57,244 nt of DNA. Origin: a marine actinobacterium MedAcidi-G3 (GTDB lineage Bacteria > Actinomycetota > Acidimicrobiia > Acidimicrobiales > Poriferisodalaceae). Location: assembly GCA_000817105.1 (NCBI GenBank), contig JUEP01000015.1, positions 1 through 57,244 on the forward strand, given 5' to 3'. Positions within the stretch are counted from its first letter, which is position 1; each line of letters begins with the position of its first letter. The notes below the pieces were generated by a model. That model was not told where the DNA came from, searched no databases, and saw only the letters and a program-made list of their open reading frames with translations. The translations under genes were made by a program, and so were the position numbers. Of the stretch, positions 33,112-41,383 are shown one piece after another.

Positions 33112-34311
33112 CTAGGCGATTGACCGCTGGGTGTCTAGATCTGAAGCATCGGCTGCTTCGACCTCTTCTCGACTAACTCCGAGCATGAAGAGAATAGCGT
33201 CTAAGTATGGAACGTTTAAAGAGGTGTCGGCTGCCCCGACTAAAACAGGTTTTGCATTGAAAGCGATTCCTAGGCCAGCTTTTTGGAGCATAGGCAAATC
33301 GTTCGCTCCATCCCCAATCGCAACCGTTTGTTCCAGTGGGATGCCTTCTTCGAGGGCGACGAGCTCAAGTAGCTTTGCCTTAGTCTCCGCATCAACGATG
33401 TCACCCTCGATTCGGCCGGTGATTACACCGTCTATTACTTCGAGTTTGTTCGCGTAAGCATGGTCGAGATCCAAGTCTTTCGCTAGCACGTCTGTAAAGT
33501 GGGTGAATCCGCCGCTGATTATTGCTACTCGGTAACCGAGCCGTTTAAGTGTCCGAATGAAAGTCCGAGCCCCTGCTGTGAGGACCATGCGGGAAATTGC
33601 CTTTTCTATAATCTCGACATTTGAGCCGGCCAACAGTTCGACTCGTTGTTTTAGGGCTTCGGAGTAATCGAGTTCGCCTTGCATGGCGAGCTCTGTAAGT
33701 CGCTGGACTTCTTCACTGTGACCTGCCTCGTCGGCTAATAGGTCGATTACCTCATTTCGAATGAGTGTCGAATCAACGTCAAGGACGACCAAGCGACTTG
33801 AACGTCGCGAGAGGTCGTGAGGTTGAACTGCGATGTCGATAGCCTCTTGTGCGGCGACGTCCATCAAGGAAGCCCTTAATTCTTCCGGGTTCGCGCCTTC
33901 GACCAGAAACTCATAGCTCCAGACTGGAAATCGAGATAGGCGATGTATCCGGTCGATGTTGCCGCCACTTTTTGTAATCGCGCCACTAGTGAGCGCAAGC
34001 GCCTTTGGGGAAAGATCAGAGGCGAGAGCGGTAACGACGTGGCGTTTGACCTGTTGGCTTGGTGTTGAGTCAATGATTTCAAAGTCAATTTCTAAGTCGC
34101 GTTCCCAACCGAATAACAAGACTTCTTTAACTAAGTCCCGCCCTGTCGGAGCTGAAGTTGCTAGTCCCAGCGTCAGTTGGCGCTGCACGACGACCTGTTC
34201 AATATCTTGTACCTCGGCCCCGAGCGAAGATAAAAGGCTCAAAAGTTCAGTAGTTATTCCGGGTCGATCTTGGCCGGTCACTCTGATCAAAATGGTTTGG
34301 GGGAGCGTCAC
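33112..34311 (-). CDS. serB: Phosphoserine phosphatase with N-terminal ACT domain
   Basis: Last step of serine biosynthesis, releasing phosphate from O-phosphoserine. Residues 1-80 form an ACT-type regulatory domain (ILIRVTGQDRPGITTELLSLL), probably followed by a second ACT-like part; the C-terminal HAD phosphatase has the catalytic LDVDSTLI (nucleophile Asp in DxDST), SGGFTHF and the AIGDGANDLPML motif. The 399-residue length is that of actinobacterial SerB2-type enzymes, which are known to bind serine through ACT. It leads a minus-strand group with the crotonase and ArsC-type genes. Serine supply is relevant here because Sec is made on seryl-tRNA, but that link is speculative. Confidence 0.95.
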   Translation of the reverse strand: MTLPQTILIRVTGQDRPGITTELLSLLSSLGAEVQDIEQVVVQRQLTLGLATSAPTGRDLVKEVLLFGWERDLEIDFEIIDSTPSQQVKRHVVTALASDLSPKALALTSGAITKSGGNIDRIHRLSRFPVWSYEFLVEGANPEELRASLMDVAAQEAIDIAVQPHDLSRRSSRLVVLDVDSTLIRNEVIDLLADEAGHSEEVQRLTELAMQGELDYSEALKQRVELLAGSNVEIIEKAISRMVLTAGARTFIRTLKRLGYRVAIISGGFTHFTDVLAKDLDLDHAYANKLEVIDGVITGRIEGDIVDAETKAKLLELVALEEGIPLEQTVAIGDGANDLPMLQKAGLGIAFNAKPVLVGAADTSLNVPYLDAILFMLGVSREEVEAADASDLDTQRSIA

Positions 34312-34488
34312 TCCTCTGACCGTACATCGGCGAGGCAGCCTCTCCTACAACCCTTGTATAGATAATTTTGAAACACCTTTTCGGCCGAGTTAATTGCAAA
34401 CAAAAGTGGTGCTAAACAAACCGGGCGAACAGAAAAAGTCTCGTAGTTTTGATAGCAAGGACCAGTCGTACGGTGTTACGGAACTTTT

Positions 34489-35502
34489 ATGAACCTTCTA
34501 ATTCAACCATTCCGTGAGTTCCCTCGATGGCTTCGCAAGTTCGGTCCGGGCCTTACATTGGTAGCCGGAGCGACAGCACTCGCATTGTGGGTCAGCGAAG
34601 TAACCATTTTATCTGCTGGTGCCATAGCGCTTGCGATAGGCCTTTGCGTTGGGAATGTCCAATTGCTTCAAGAGCGAACTCAGCTTGCTTTGACTTTTGC
34701 GTCACGGCGTCTCCTGCGATGTGGAGTGGTGCTACTGGGTCTTCGACTGAGTGTTTCTGAGCTTCGCGAGAGTATGGGTTGGTTTGATGTGATCGCCGTG
34801 ATCGCGTTAGTTGCCGTCACGCTCTGGGGTGTGGGTCGGATTTGTTCTTTATTTGGGATGTCCCGCGACTTCGGTCGTCTACTCGGTGTTGGCTATGCGG
34901 TATGTGGGGTATCAGCTATAGCTGCAGTTAGGCCTTTAACGAAGTCAGAGGAAGAAGAAGTCGCCTATGCCGTGGGTGTCGTCACTTTATTCGGAACTCT
35001 TTCCATGGTCTTGTATCCCACCGTCGGTGCGATCTTAGGCCTCAGCTCCGAATTATTTGGTTGGTGGGCTGGCTCTGCAATTCACGACGTAGCCCAAGTA
35101 GTAGCGACGGCAACGATGCGAGGCGATGCGGCCTTAGAAACAGCAGTAATCGTGAAACTAGGTCGAGTCGCGCTATTGGGTCCAATTTTGGTCATCTTAA
35201 GTCTTCAGATGCGGCGTGCAGGTGGTGGCGCTTCGGTTGGTGCGGCGAGGGCTGTTCCGTTGTTTGTAGTCGGCTTCGTTCTTGCAGTAGTCGTTCGCTC
35301 AATGGACTTGTTCTCTGCCGATCTACTCGATTTCTTGGATCAGGCTAGAAAGGCCTTACTTACGGCAGCGATGGTTGGTATTGGCGCTCTTGTAAAGTTT
35401 AGAAGCCTTGCTTCAATGGGTGGTGGGCCGCTCAAAGCCGGTCTCGTCTCGTGGTTACTCCTCGCCGGAATAGCACTATGTGTGAGCAGTTATGTGGCGT
35501 AA
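34489..35502 (+). CDS. YeiH-family (UPF0324) putative sulfate exporter
   Basis: A 337-residue cytoplasmic membrane protein with about ten hydrophobic helices. Characteristic blocks: LLRCGVVLLGLRLSVSEL, GYAVCGVSAIAAV, the SEEEEVAYAVGVVTLFGTLSMVLYP segment and WAGSAIHDVAQVVA. Members of this family are annotated as putative sulfate exporters; transport has not been firmly shown for most. A 177-base gap before it is AT-rich and probably holds its promoter and that of serB, which runs the other way. No sulfur metabolism gene adjoins it. Confidence 0.88.
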   Translation: MNLLIQPFREFPRWLRKFGPGLTLVAGATALALWVSEVTILSAGAIALAIGLCVGNVQLLQERTQLALTFASRRLLRCGVVLLGLRLSVSELRESMGWFDVIAVIALVAVTLWGVGRICSLFGMSRDFGRLLGVGYAVCGVSAIAAVRPLTKSEEEEVAYAVGVVTLFGTLSMVLYPTVGAILGLSSELFGWWAGSAIHDVAQVVATATMRGDAALETAVIVKLGRVALLGPILVILSLQMRRAGGGASVGAARAVPLFVVGFVLAVVVRSMDLFSADLLDFLDQARKALLTAAMVGIGALVKFRSLASMGGGPLKAGLVSWLLLAGIALCVSSYVA

Positions 35503-35584
35503 CTAACTGACGATTTGAGTGAACTTCAAGACCCTGTCGAATTTGTGATTACCTTGGCGTTAGTTAGCTGAGGTTTGGATTGAC

Positions 35585-36730
35585 ATGGTTCTAGTTAGCG
35601 GAAGTTACGAGGAAGCCTTCTCGGTCGTGCGCGATGCATTTGAGGCCAACTTTGATTCTGGTGAAGAGCTAGGAGCAAGCGTCGCAGTGACACTCCATGG
35701 CAAGAATGTGGTTGATCTTTGGGCGGGAAACCGAACGGTTACGGGAGACCCATGGTTAGAAGACACGATCGTTAACGTTTACTCGACGACCAAAACAATG
35801 GCGTCAATATGCATGTTGATGTTGGCGGACCGCAATCTGATCGATTTCTCTGCCCCCGTTGCCAAGTATTGGCCCGAGTTCGCTGCTAACGGCAAGGAAG
35901 AAGTTCTTGTTCGGCACGTCATGACCCATCAAACAGGGTGTTCTGGCTTTCCTAGAGTTATTACAGTTGATGAGCTTTATGACCATGATTTATGTGCCGC
36001 TCTATTGGCTGAGATGACACCCTGGTGGAAGCCAGGAACAGCGCCCGGCTACCACGCCCTGACTCAGGGAACTATGCAGGCGGAAATCCTGCAACGTGTT
36101 GATGGCCGAACGCTTGGAACTTTTTTTAGAGAAGAGGTTGCGGAGCCGCTCGGAGCTGATTTTCATATTGGTTTGCCTGGGTCAGAAGGTCCTCGCGTTG
36201 CTGAGATGGATCCTCCAGGCCGTGGAGTCGATGAGATGATTGAGGCTGAACCAGAGTCCGTGGCGTCTAAGACTTTGAAAAGTTGTGTGATCGACGGTAG
36301 CGAACCTGCGACACCGAAGTGGCAGAAAGCTGAAATTCCGGCGGCAGGTGGTATTGGAAACGCAAGGTCTATTTCGCGAATTCATTCAGCTATCGCGTGT
36401 GGAGGAAGTATCGATGGGGTCAAGTTGATGGAGCCTGCGACAATCGAAGACGCCTTGCTGCGCCGCACTTTTGACCGTGATTTGGTTTTAGGAATGAGTG
36501 TTCCGTATGGCACAGGGTTCGGAATTAACCACGAACATGCGCCTTTGAGTCCGAGTGAAAAAACTCTCTATTGGTTTGGGTGGGGTGGTTCGCTAGGTGT
36601 GATGGACATCAGCGAACGGCTCACGATCTCATATTCTATGAACAGAATGGCGGCTGGCCTGGTTGGCGATTCTCGAGCCTTCAATTTGATAGCAGCAACG
36701 TATGCCGCTTTAGAGAAAAGGCGAGTCTAA
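35585..36730 (+). CDS. Serine hydrolase, beta-lactamase class C / EstB-like esterase
   Basis: A 381-residue protein with the nucleophile motif STTK (Ser67, Lys70) and a likely Tyr element in PGYHALTQGTMQAEIL; the C-terminal FGWGGSLGVMD corresponds to the third motif region. It matches EstB-type carboxylesterases more than true beta-lactamases, and no signal peptide is seen, so it is likely cytoplasmic. It overlaps the 3' end of the convergent LLM oxidoreductase gene by 4 bases. Substrate unknown. Confidence 0.88.
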   Translation: MVLVSGSYEEAFSVVRDAFEANFDSGEELGASVAVTLHGKNVVDLWAGNRTVTGDPWLEDTIVNVYSTTKTMASICMLMLADRNLIDFSAPVAKYWPEFAANGKEEVLVRHVMTHQTGCSGFPRVITVDELYDHDLCAALLAEMTPWWKPGTAPGYHALTQGTMQAEILQRVDGRTLGTFFREEVAEPLGADFHIGLPGSEGPRVAEMDPPGRGVDEMIEAEPESVASKTLKSCVIDGSEPATPKWQKAEIPAAGGIGNARSISRIHSAIACGGSIDGVKLMEPATIEDALLRRTFDRDLVLGMSVPYGTGFGINHEHAPLSPSEKTLYWFGWGGSLGVMDISERLTISYSMNRMAAGLVGDSRAFNLIAATYAALEKRRV

Positions 36731-37740
36731 ATAGCTTGGATGTCTTGGATAACGTCTGGTGGTAGATCGGCGGGAATCTCAGGTGATGCACTGGCTCCGA
36801 TTGCATCGGTAAGTCCCCCGAAGCGTTCCGTTATTGCTTTGACTATTTCGTCGTGTCGCCCTACGGCAGCAAAGTGCTCTACCACCTCATCACTTACTAG
36901 CGCCGCCATCTTAGACCAGCCGTTGTTTTTGGAGAGATAGTTGAGTTCCTGGCCAAGTTCTAAAAGGTCGTGTTGCTCGAGAACAGGCCAATAGGCCTTG
37001 GTGCTTCCGTAAAATCCGATTCGATAACGAACCCAATCAATCATTTCTGCGACAGACTCGTCGTCAGGCCCCGTACAAAGGAAGCCTCCACCGCTAATTT
37101 CGAATTGGTCTCGAGTCAGCGAGCTTTGACTGAGGCCGGTCTCGATTTCAGGCAGAATCTTTTCTTGGAGGTAGGACCTAGTGCAAAACGCATGAAGTCT
37201 CACTCCGTCGCATACGCGTCCGGCGGTTCTTAACATCATTGGTCCAACTGCAGCCATAGTAATTTTTGGAAGATCGACTGTTAACGGCTCAGGAGTGAAA
37301 TTTGGGGTCATCAGAGTGAAGTTGTAGAAGTCCCCCTCGTAGTTCAACGGTTGACCAGTCGACCATGTGTCCCAAATTGCTCTGACGGCCTCAACGTATT
37401 CCATCATTCTCGGCGCAGGAGGTTGCCATTTGACGCTAAATCGTCGTTCGTTATGTCCTCGAACTTGACTGCCCAATCCCAACTCGAACCTGCCTGAACT
37501 TGCTTGTTGTAAGTCCCAAGCAATGTTGGCTGCGATCATCGGACTTCTCGGGAATGCGATGGCAACGCCGGTTGCTAGTTCTAGATGTTTTGAGTGAACA
37601 GCTGCTACTGCTAGAGGAAGGAAAGGGTCATGTCTGTTCTCGAGCGCTACTACTCCGTTATACCCGTCGGCCTCGATTCGTTGAATTGCTTCTGGAATTT
37701 CGTTCAGATCGGCTTGGGGCAGGGTGGCAAAAACTTTCAT
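36727..37740 (-). CDS. LLM-class F420-dependent oxidoreductase
   Basis: A 337-residue luciferase-like protein. Segments LELATGVAIAFPRSPMIAANIAWDLQQASSGRFELGLGSQVRGHNERRF are partly the diagnostic F420-LLM block, followed by TMAAVGPMMLRTAGRVCDGVRLH. It is the last gene of a minus-strand group with a PPOX-type flavoprotein (4-base gap) and a mycothiol-type DsbA protein, suggesting a small redox operon. The substrate is unknown. Confidence 0.9.
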   Translation of the reverse strand: MKVFATLPQADLNEIPEAIQRIEADGYNGVVALENRHDPFLPLAVAAVHSKHLELATGVAIAFPRSPMIAANIAWDLQQASSGRFELGLGSQVRGHNERRFSVKWQPPAPRMMEYVEAVRAIWDTWSTGQPLNYEGDFYNFTLMTPNFTPEPLTVDLPKITMAAVGPMMLRTAGRVCDGVRLHAFCTRSYLQEKILPEIETGLSQSSLTRDQFEISGGGFLCTGPDDESVAEMIDWVRYRIGFYGSTKAYWPVLEQHDLLELGQELNYLSKNNGWSKMAALVSDEVVEHFAAVGRHDEIVKAITERFGGLTDAIGASASPEIPADLPPDVIQDIQAI

Positions 37741-37744
37741 GACG

Positions 37745-38344
37745 TCATTTCTCGGGAAGGACGTCTGCGAATGTATCCCACTGCTTCCACTCGGGCTCAG
37801 GCGGGGGAGTCGGGCCTCCCGGAGCGAACTCAGAAGTCGTTCCCGACTCGAGGTCGTGAATGTATCGGGGACAGTTGGGGAAGATTCGGGTTACTTCAAC
37901 TTCGACAACCGCTTCTGCACCTTCGAAGGTCGACACCGAATGCTCATCAAGCAGAACAGTTGCAGACCCATGGATCCGAATTCTGTTCGCATTTTTGTTT
38001 TGGCGGATGAAGAGCATCGCAACTTTTCCGGTTTCTTGAATGTTGCCCAGAGACCGGTACATGCCGTTTCCGTCGTAGGAGGGAAACCGCAAAGTCTGTT
38101 TATCTGGCACCTGAAGGAATCCAGCGCGGCCGCCCTTGTAGGAAACATCGGGAAATCCGTGGGCATCGACTGTACTCAAGAAGAAGTAGGTAGCTCGTTC
38201 TAGGTACGACGCGGTTCGTTCATCTATGGTCGAAGTGACGGTCGCTTCGTTGAGTCGGTCAGCCAGTCTCCTAGCGTCGAAGTGATCTTGCAGCGTCCTC
38301 GCTCCAGGTCCGTATAGCTCACCTGCAGATTCAGTCATAGGCAC
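37745..38344 (-). CDS. Pyridoxamine 5'-phosphate oxidase-like FMN/F420 protein
   Basis: A 199-residue split-barrel flavoprotein. The core reads RATYFFLSTVDAHGFPDVSYKGGRAGFLQVPDKQTLRFPSYDGNG and GKVAMLFIRQ, characteristic of the PPOX superfamily, and RIRIHGSATVLLDE continues the barrel. C-terminal cysteine and proline residues (EVTRIFPNCPRYIHDLE) match a subgroup with a conserved NCPRY motif. It starts 30 bases after the DsbA-type gene and ends 4 bases before the LLM gene, so the three are likely cotranscribed. Cofactor FMN or F420 cannot be told apart by eye. Confidence 0.88.
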   Translation of the reverse strand: MPMTESAGELYGPGARTLQDHFDARRLADRLNEATVTSTIDERTASYLERATYFFLSTVDAHGFPDVSYKGGRAGFLQVPDKQTLRFPSYDGNGMYRSLGNIQETGKVAMLFIRQNKNANRIRIHGSATVLLDEHSVSTFEGAEAVVEVEVTRIFPNCPRYIHDLESGTTSEFAPGGPTPPPEPEWKQWDTFADVLPEK

Positions 38345-38374
38345 ACATTAGGTCGCAGACGATCAGGCCTGTAG

Positions 38375-39106
38375 CTACTGCGCAGGTTTATGGTCTTTGC
38401 GAGAGCCTGCTTCCCAGTCCTCCATAATTGGAGGTGCTTCGAGCGTTCCTAAAACGTTTATTTGTGGAGCTTCTCGGAGAGATCGTTTCATCTCAGCAAA
38501 TCCGGGAAAGCTAGCTAATTCGATGACGGCGTTCCAAAGCGGAACTGCTTGGTCGTCGCTCGGCACTCTAGAGATCACCGGCCCGAAAAAAGAGAGACCG
38601 GTTGGAGGTTGAAACGAGATAATCGGGGTTCCGACGTCTCTGCCCGTCCTAGATAAAGCCAATTCGGTTTCATCCTCAATAACTACATCCCATTTAGGGT
38701 CATCTACTGCCATGGCATAGCTCTTAGGTAACTTGGCTGTTTCGAGACATTTCTTGGTGTGTTCGACAGTTCCGAGTTGTTTCCTTAAACCCGGTCGCTG
38801 GTCTAGTTCCCAATAATGAGTACCAAAGGCGGCGTACAGAGCAGACATGGCAGTTCGGCCCTCTTCTTCCCTTACATAGGCCGCTGCTCTAAGGAATCGA
38901 AGCCCGGCTGTGTGCCCTTCCTCGTAACCGGACGGAAAGTCAGTTTCGTAGTTTTTGTCTTTATTTAGGATGCGTAGCGAGATGAAACGCCAGTCAACTG
39001 AATAGTTGGTTTGGAGCGAAACTTTCTCCACCCACCGAGATGTGACCCAGGCGAAGGGGCAAATAGGATCCCAAAAGAATTCGATGTCGTAATTGTCGTC
39101 ACTCAT
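38375..39106 (-). CDS. Mycothiol-dependent DsbA-family oxidoreductase (Rv2466c-like)
   Basis: A protein of about 243 residues with the DsbA thioredoxin fold. It matches the actinobacterial Rv2466c family, known as mycothiol-dependent reductases: DIEFFWDPICPFAWVTSRWV, then ISLRILNKDKNYE, and VGTPIISFQPPTGLSFFGPVIS with the cis-Pro. The active site is CPFA, so only one redox Cys is present, where the Mycobacterium protein has CPWC. The frame extends to 39271 but this would overlap the divergent hydrolase gene; ATG 39106 or 39115 are the likely starts. Presence agrees with the mycothione reductase at 19842. Confidence 0.87.
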   Translation of the reverse strand: MSDDNYDIEFFWDPICPFAWVTSRWVEKVSLQTNYSVDWRFISLRILNKDKNYETDFPSGYEEGHTAGLRFLRAAAYVREEEGRTAMSALYAAFGTHYWELDQRPGLRKQLGTVEHTKKCLETAKLPKSYAMAVDDPKWDVVIEDETELALSRTGRDVGTPIISFQPPTGLSFFGPVISRVPSDDQAVPLWNAVIELASFPGFAEMKRSLREAPQINVLGTLEAPPIMEDWEAGSRKDHKPAQ

Positions 39107-39165
39107 AAACGTCATGCATAGCATGCCGGCGCCTATGGTCGACAAGAGATCTAAAGGGCACCTAA

Positions 39166-40023
39166 ATGCGAGATGTTTCAGAACCGAGAATGTTGCGATC
39201 CGAAAGTGGCGGGACAATAGCGTTGCACAAGTTAGGAACTGAAGGGCCGCCCCTCCTATTTGTTCACGCAACAGGCTTTAATGCTCGGACGTACGGACCT
39301 TTCATGGCTGAATTAACAAAGCATTTCACTGTGTGGGCTCCCGACTTGCGAGCACATGGGTGGAGTAGCCCTCCCGAAGATGATGATTATGAGTGGACGA
39401 GCTTGGCCGAGGACATCTTGGTTGTTGTCGATCATCTCGAGATAGCGACTGGCGAATTGAACTGTGTAGGTCACTCTGTCGGTGCTGCAACGCTTTTGCT
39501 GGCTGATGCAGCGAGACCTGGTTTGATTAGGCGAATGTATGGCTATGAGCCCGTAATGTGGCGGCCCGGCGAAGCTTTCCCAGCTGGTGAGAATCCGCTC
39601 ATCCCAGGGGCTATGAAACGTCGGGAGGTCTTCAATTCGCGGGCGGAGGCGTTGGAGCGTTTTGCTAGCCGTCCACCATTCGCGTCCTGCCGAGCGGATG
39701 CCTTACACAGCTACGTTATGAACATCTTCGAAGATATTGAAGCCGGCGGAGTGCGCCTTCGGTGTCGTGGCGCCAATGAAGCGAAAATCTACGATGGAGA
39801 ACGAGTCTCGACTACAGACAAGGTTGTTGCTTGCCAAGCGCCGATTGTCATCGGTAAAGGTAGGTCTCCAAGTTTCGAAGCTCTTGGAGTTCCGGAAGCT
39901 GGTTTGCCAGCAGCAGAGGCGTTGCCCAATGCGAGAATTATTTACTACGAGGGTTTGACTCATTTTGGGCCACTTGAGGCGCCCGAGAAGGTAGCCGTTG
40001 ATGCTTTGCTGGCAGTGCAATGA
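39166..40023 (+). CDS. Alpha/beta hydrolase
   Basis: A 285-residue alpha/beta hydrolase. The oxyanion HATGF motif follows strand 3, the nucleophile elbow is GHSVG (Ser in NCVGHSVGAATLLL), and the last part with EGLTHFGPLEAPE supplies the His. It is divergent from the DsbA-type gene with about 60 bases between the starts and converges on another alpha/beta hydrolase gene, 2 bases apart. No pathway link can be seen. Confidence 0.88.
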   Translation: MRDVSEPRMLRSESGGTIALHKLGTEGPPLLFVHATGFNARTYGPFMAELTKHFTVWAPDLRAHGWSSPPEDDDYEWTSLAEDILVVVDHLEIATGELNCVGHSVGAATLLLADAARPGLIRRMYGYEPVMWRPGEAFPAGENPLIPGAMKRREVFNSRAEALERFASRPPFASCRADALHSYVMNIFEDIEAGGVRLRCRGANEAKIYDGERVSTTDKVVACQAPIVIGKGRSPSFEALGVPEAGLPAAEALPNARIIYYEGLTHFGPLEAPEKVAVDALLAVQ

Positions 40024-40025
40024 CA

Positions 40026-40796
40026 CTAAGGGTTTATTCCTAAACCGGTACTCAATAAAAATTTCCGGATTATGTCAATTAGGAGTTTGGGTTGGTCCTT
40101 GTGGGTAATGTGCCCACAATCTGGAATGAACTTACCCACCGCATGTGGCACTCGCTGAGTCACGCCATGGACCATTTCTGGGGTAGCGTATTCGTCTTGA
40201 TCGCCTTGGATAACTAGTAATGGACAGGTGATGCGGTCAAGATTCTGACGGATATCGAAAGTTGCGAAGCTTGGATCTAGCCAAATGTTAGACCAACGAT
40301 CAAATGCGATTTCGGGTCGGTCGTGGTGCCGGCTCATGCCTTGAACAATCTGCTCTCGGTTGGACTTAGCGGCCTGCACTCCATCCAATCCTGCTTGTTC
40401 GACGAAGATGTGAGCAGCGATAGTTATGACCGCCAGGGGGTCTAATGAATCTGAGGCGGCTGCTATCAGCGAGATTGATGCCCCATCGCTGTGGCCAATC
40501 AGAATAGGTTGGTCGATATCAAACCGTTCCAAAACCAAGGGCAAAGTTTCTAGGGCCTCGCGATGCAAAAAGTCGGCAGCATATTGAGACGTCCCAGCGT
40601 CGGAACGCCCATATCCGGCTCTGTCATACGTGAGAACTGGCAACCCTGTAGCGGTATGCATCTGATCCGGGAAGTCTCGCCATTGCGTTATAGACCCTAA
40701 ACCTTCATGCAACATAACGATCGTTGGTCCGGTTCCGACGGCTCCTTTTGTTGCTACTGCTAAGCGAAGCCCGGCTACTTGGTAGAGATCAGTCAC
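40026..40796 (-). CDS. Alpha/beta hydrolase
   Basis: A 256-residue alpha/beta hydrolase. Blocks: MLHEGLGSITQWRDFPDQ (oxyanion region), the nucleophile elbow LIGHSDGASISLIAA, a catalytic Asp in LLVIQGDQDEYATPE and the His in IPDCGHITHKDQP. The elbow GHSDG is common in hydrolases of aromatic or ring-cleavage products, but no such assignment can be proved. It converges on the hydrolase gene at 39166 and is divergent from the Nudix gene by about 56 bases. Confidence 0.9.
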   Translation of the reverse strand: MTDLYQVAGLRLAVATKGAVGTGPTIVMLHEGLGSITQWRDFPDQMHTATGLPVLTYDRAGYGRSDAGTSQYAADFLHREALETLPLVLERFDIDQPILIGHSDGASISLIAAASDSLDPLAVITIAAHIFVEQAGLDGVQAAKSNREQIVQGMSRHHDRPEIAFDRWSNIWLDPSFATFDIRQNLDRITCPLLVIQGDQDEYATPEMVHGVTQRVPHAVGKFIPDCGHITHKDQPKLLIDIIRKFLLSTGLGINP

Positions 40797-40852
40797 GAGT
40801 CTTTCCAGATGATCTAGCGACTAGAGACGATTTAGCCGCTACGTTTCCGTGA

Positions 40853-41380
40853 ATGGTTTTTACTCCAATCATCGGAACGCTCATCTACCTCCTTGATCGT
40901 GACAGTAATAGCGTTCTCTTGATAAATCGTGATTCTCGGCCGGATGATGACCACTACGGAAAGTTCAATGGCCTCGGTGGCAAATTGGAAGTGGATGAAT
41001 CGGTGGCGGCTGGAGCGCTTCGAGAATTGCAAGAAGAAGCAGGAGTAGCGGCTAAATCGCTCCTTTTGAGGGGAACTATAAGTTGGTCTAATTTTGGCCC
41101 CAAGCGTGAGGAGTGGCTGGGTTTTATCTTCCTCGCAGAGGGCTGGGAGGGGGACCTCTTGTCCTCTAATGATGAAGGTTCACTGGTTTGGGTAGAACTT
41201 GATCGACTTTTGCAGGCCTGTGCCCTTGACGCAAAAACTCGAGCAGAGGCAGATTTACCTATGTGGGAGGGAGACCGCCACTTTCTGCCGTTGGTCTTTG
41301 ATGGCGATGAAAGACAGTTTCACGGGTCGATGCCATACGACGGCGATATACCTCTTGATTGGAATTATCAGCGGATTTAG
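40853..41380 (+). CDS. Nudix hydrolase (MutT/8-oxo-dGTPase-like)
   Basis: A 175-residue Nudix protein. The complete Nudix box is present from GGKLEVDES through RELQEEAGV (bases about 40975-41043), so pyrophosphohydrolase activity is expected. FNGLGGKLE and the C-terminal part W-E-G-D-R-H-F-LPLVFD resemble 8-oxo-dGTP or oxidised-nucleotide hydrolases. It converges on boxB with a 3-base gap. Start ATG 40853. Confidence 0.9.
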   Translation: MVFTPIIGTLIYLLDRDSNSVLLINRDSRPDDDHYGKFNGLGGKLEVDESVAAGALRELQEEAGVAAKSLLLRGTISWSNFGPKREEWLGFIFLAEGWEGDLLSSNDEGSLVWVELDRLLQACALDAKTRAEADLPMWEGDRHFLPLVFDGDERQFHGSMPYDGDIPLDWNYQRI

Positions 41381-41383
41381 TTC

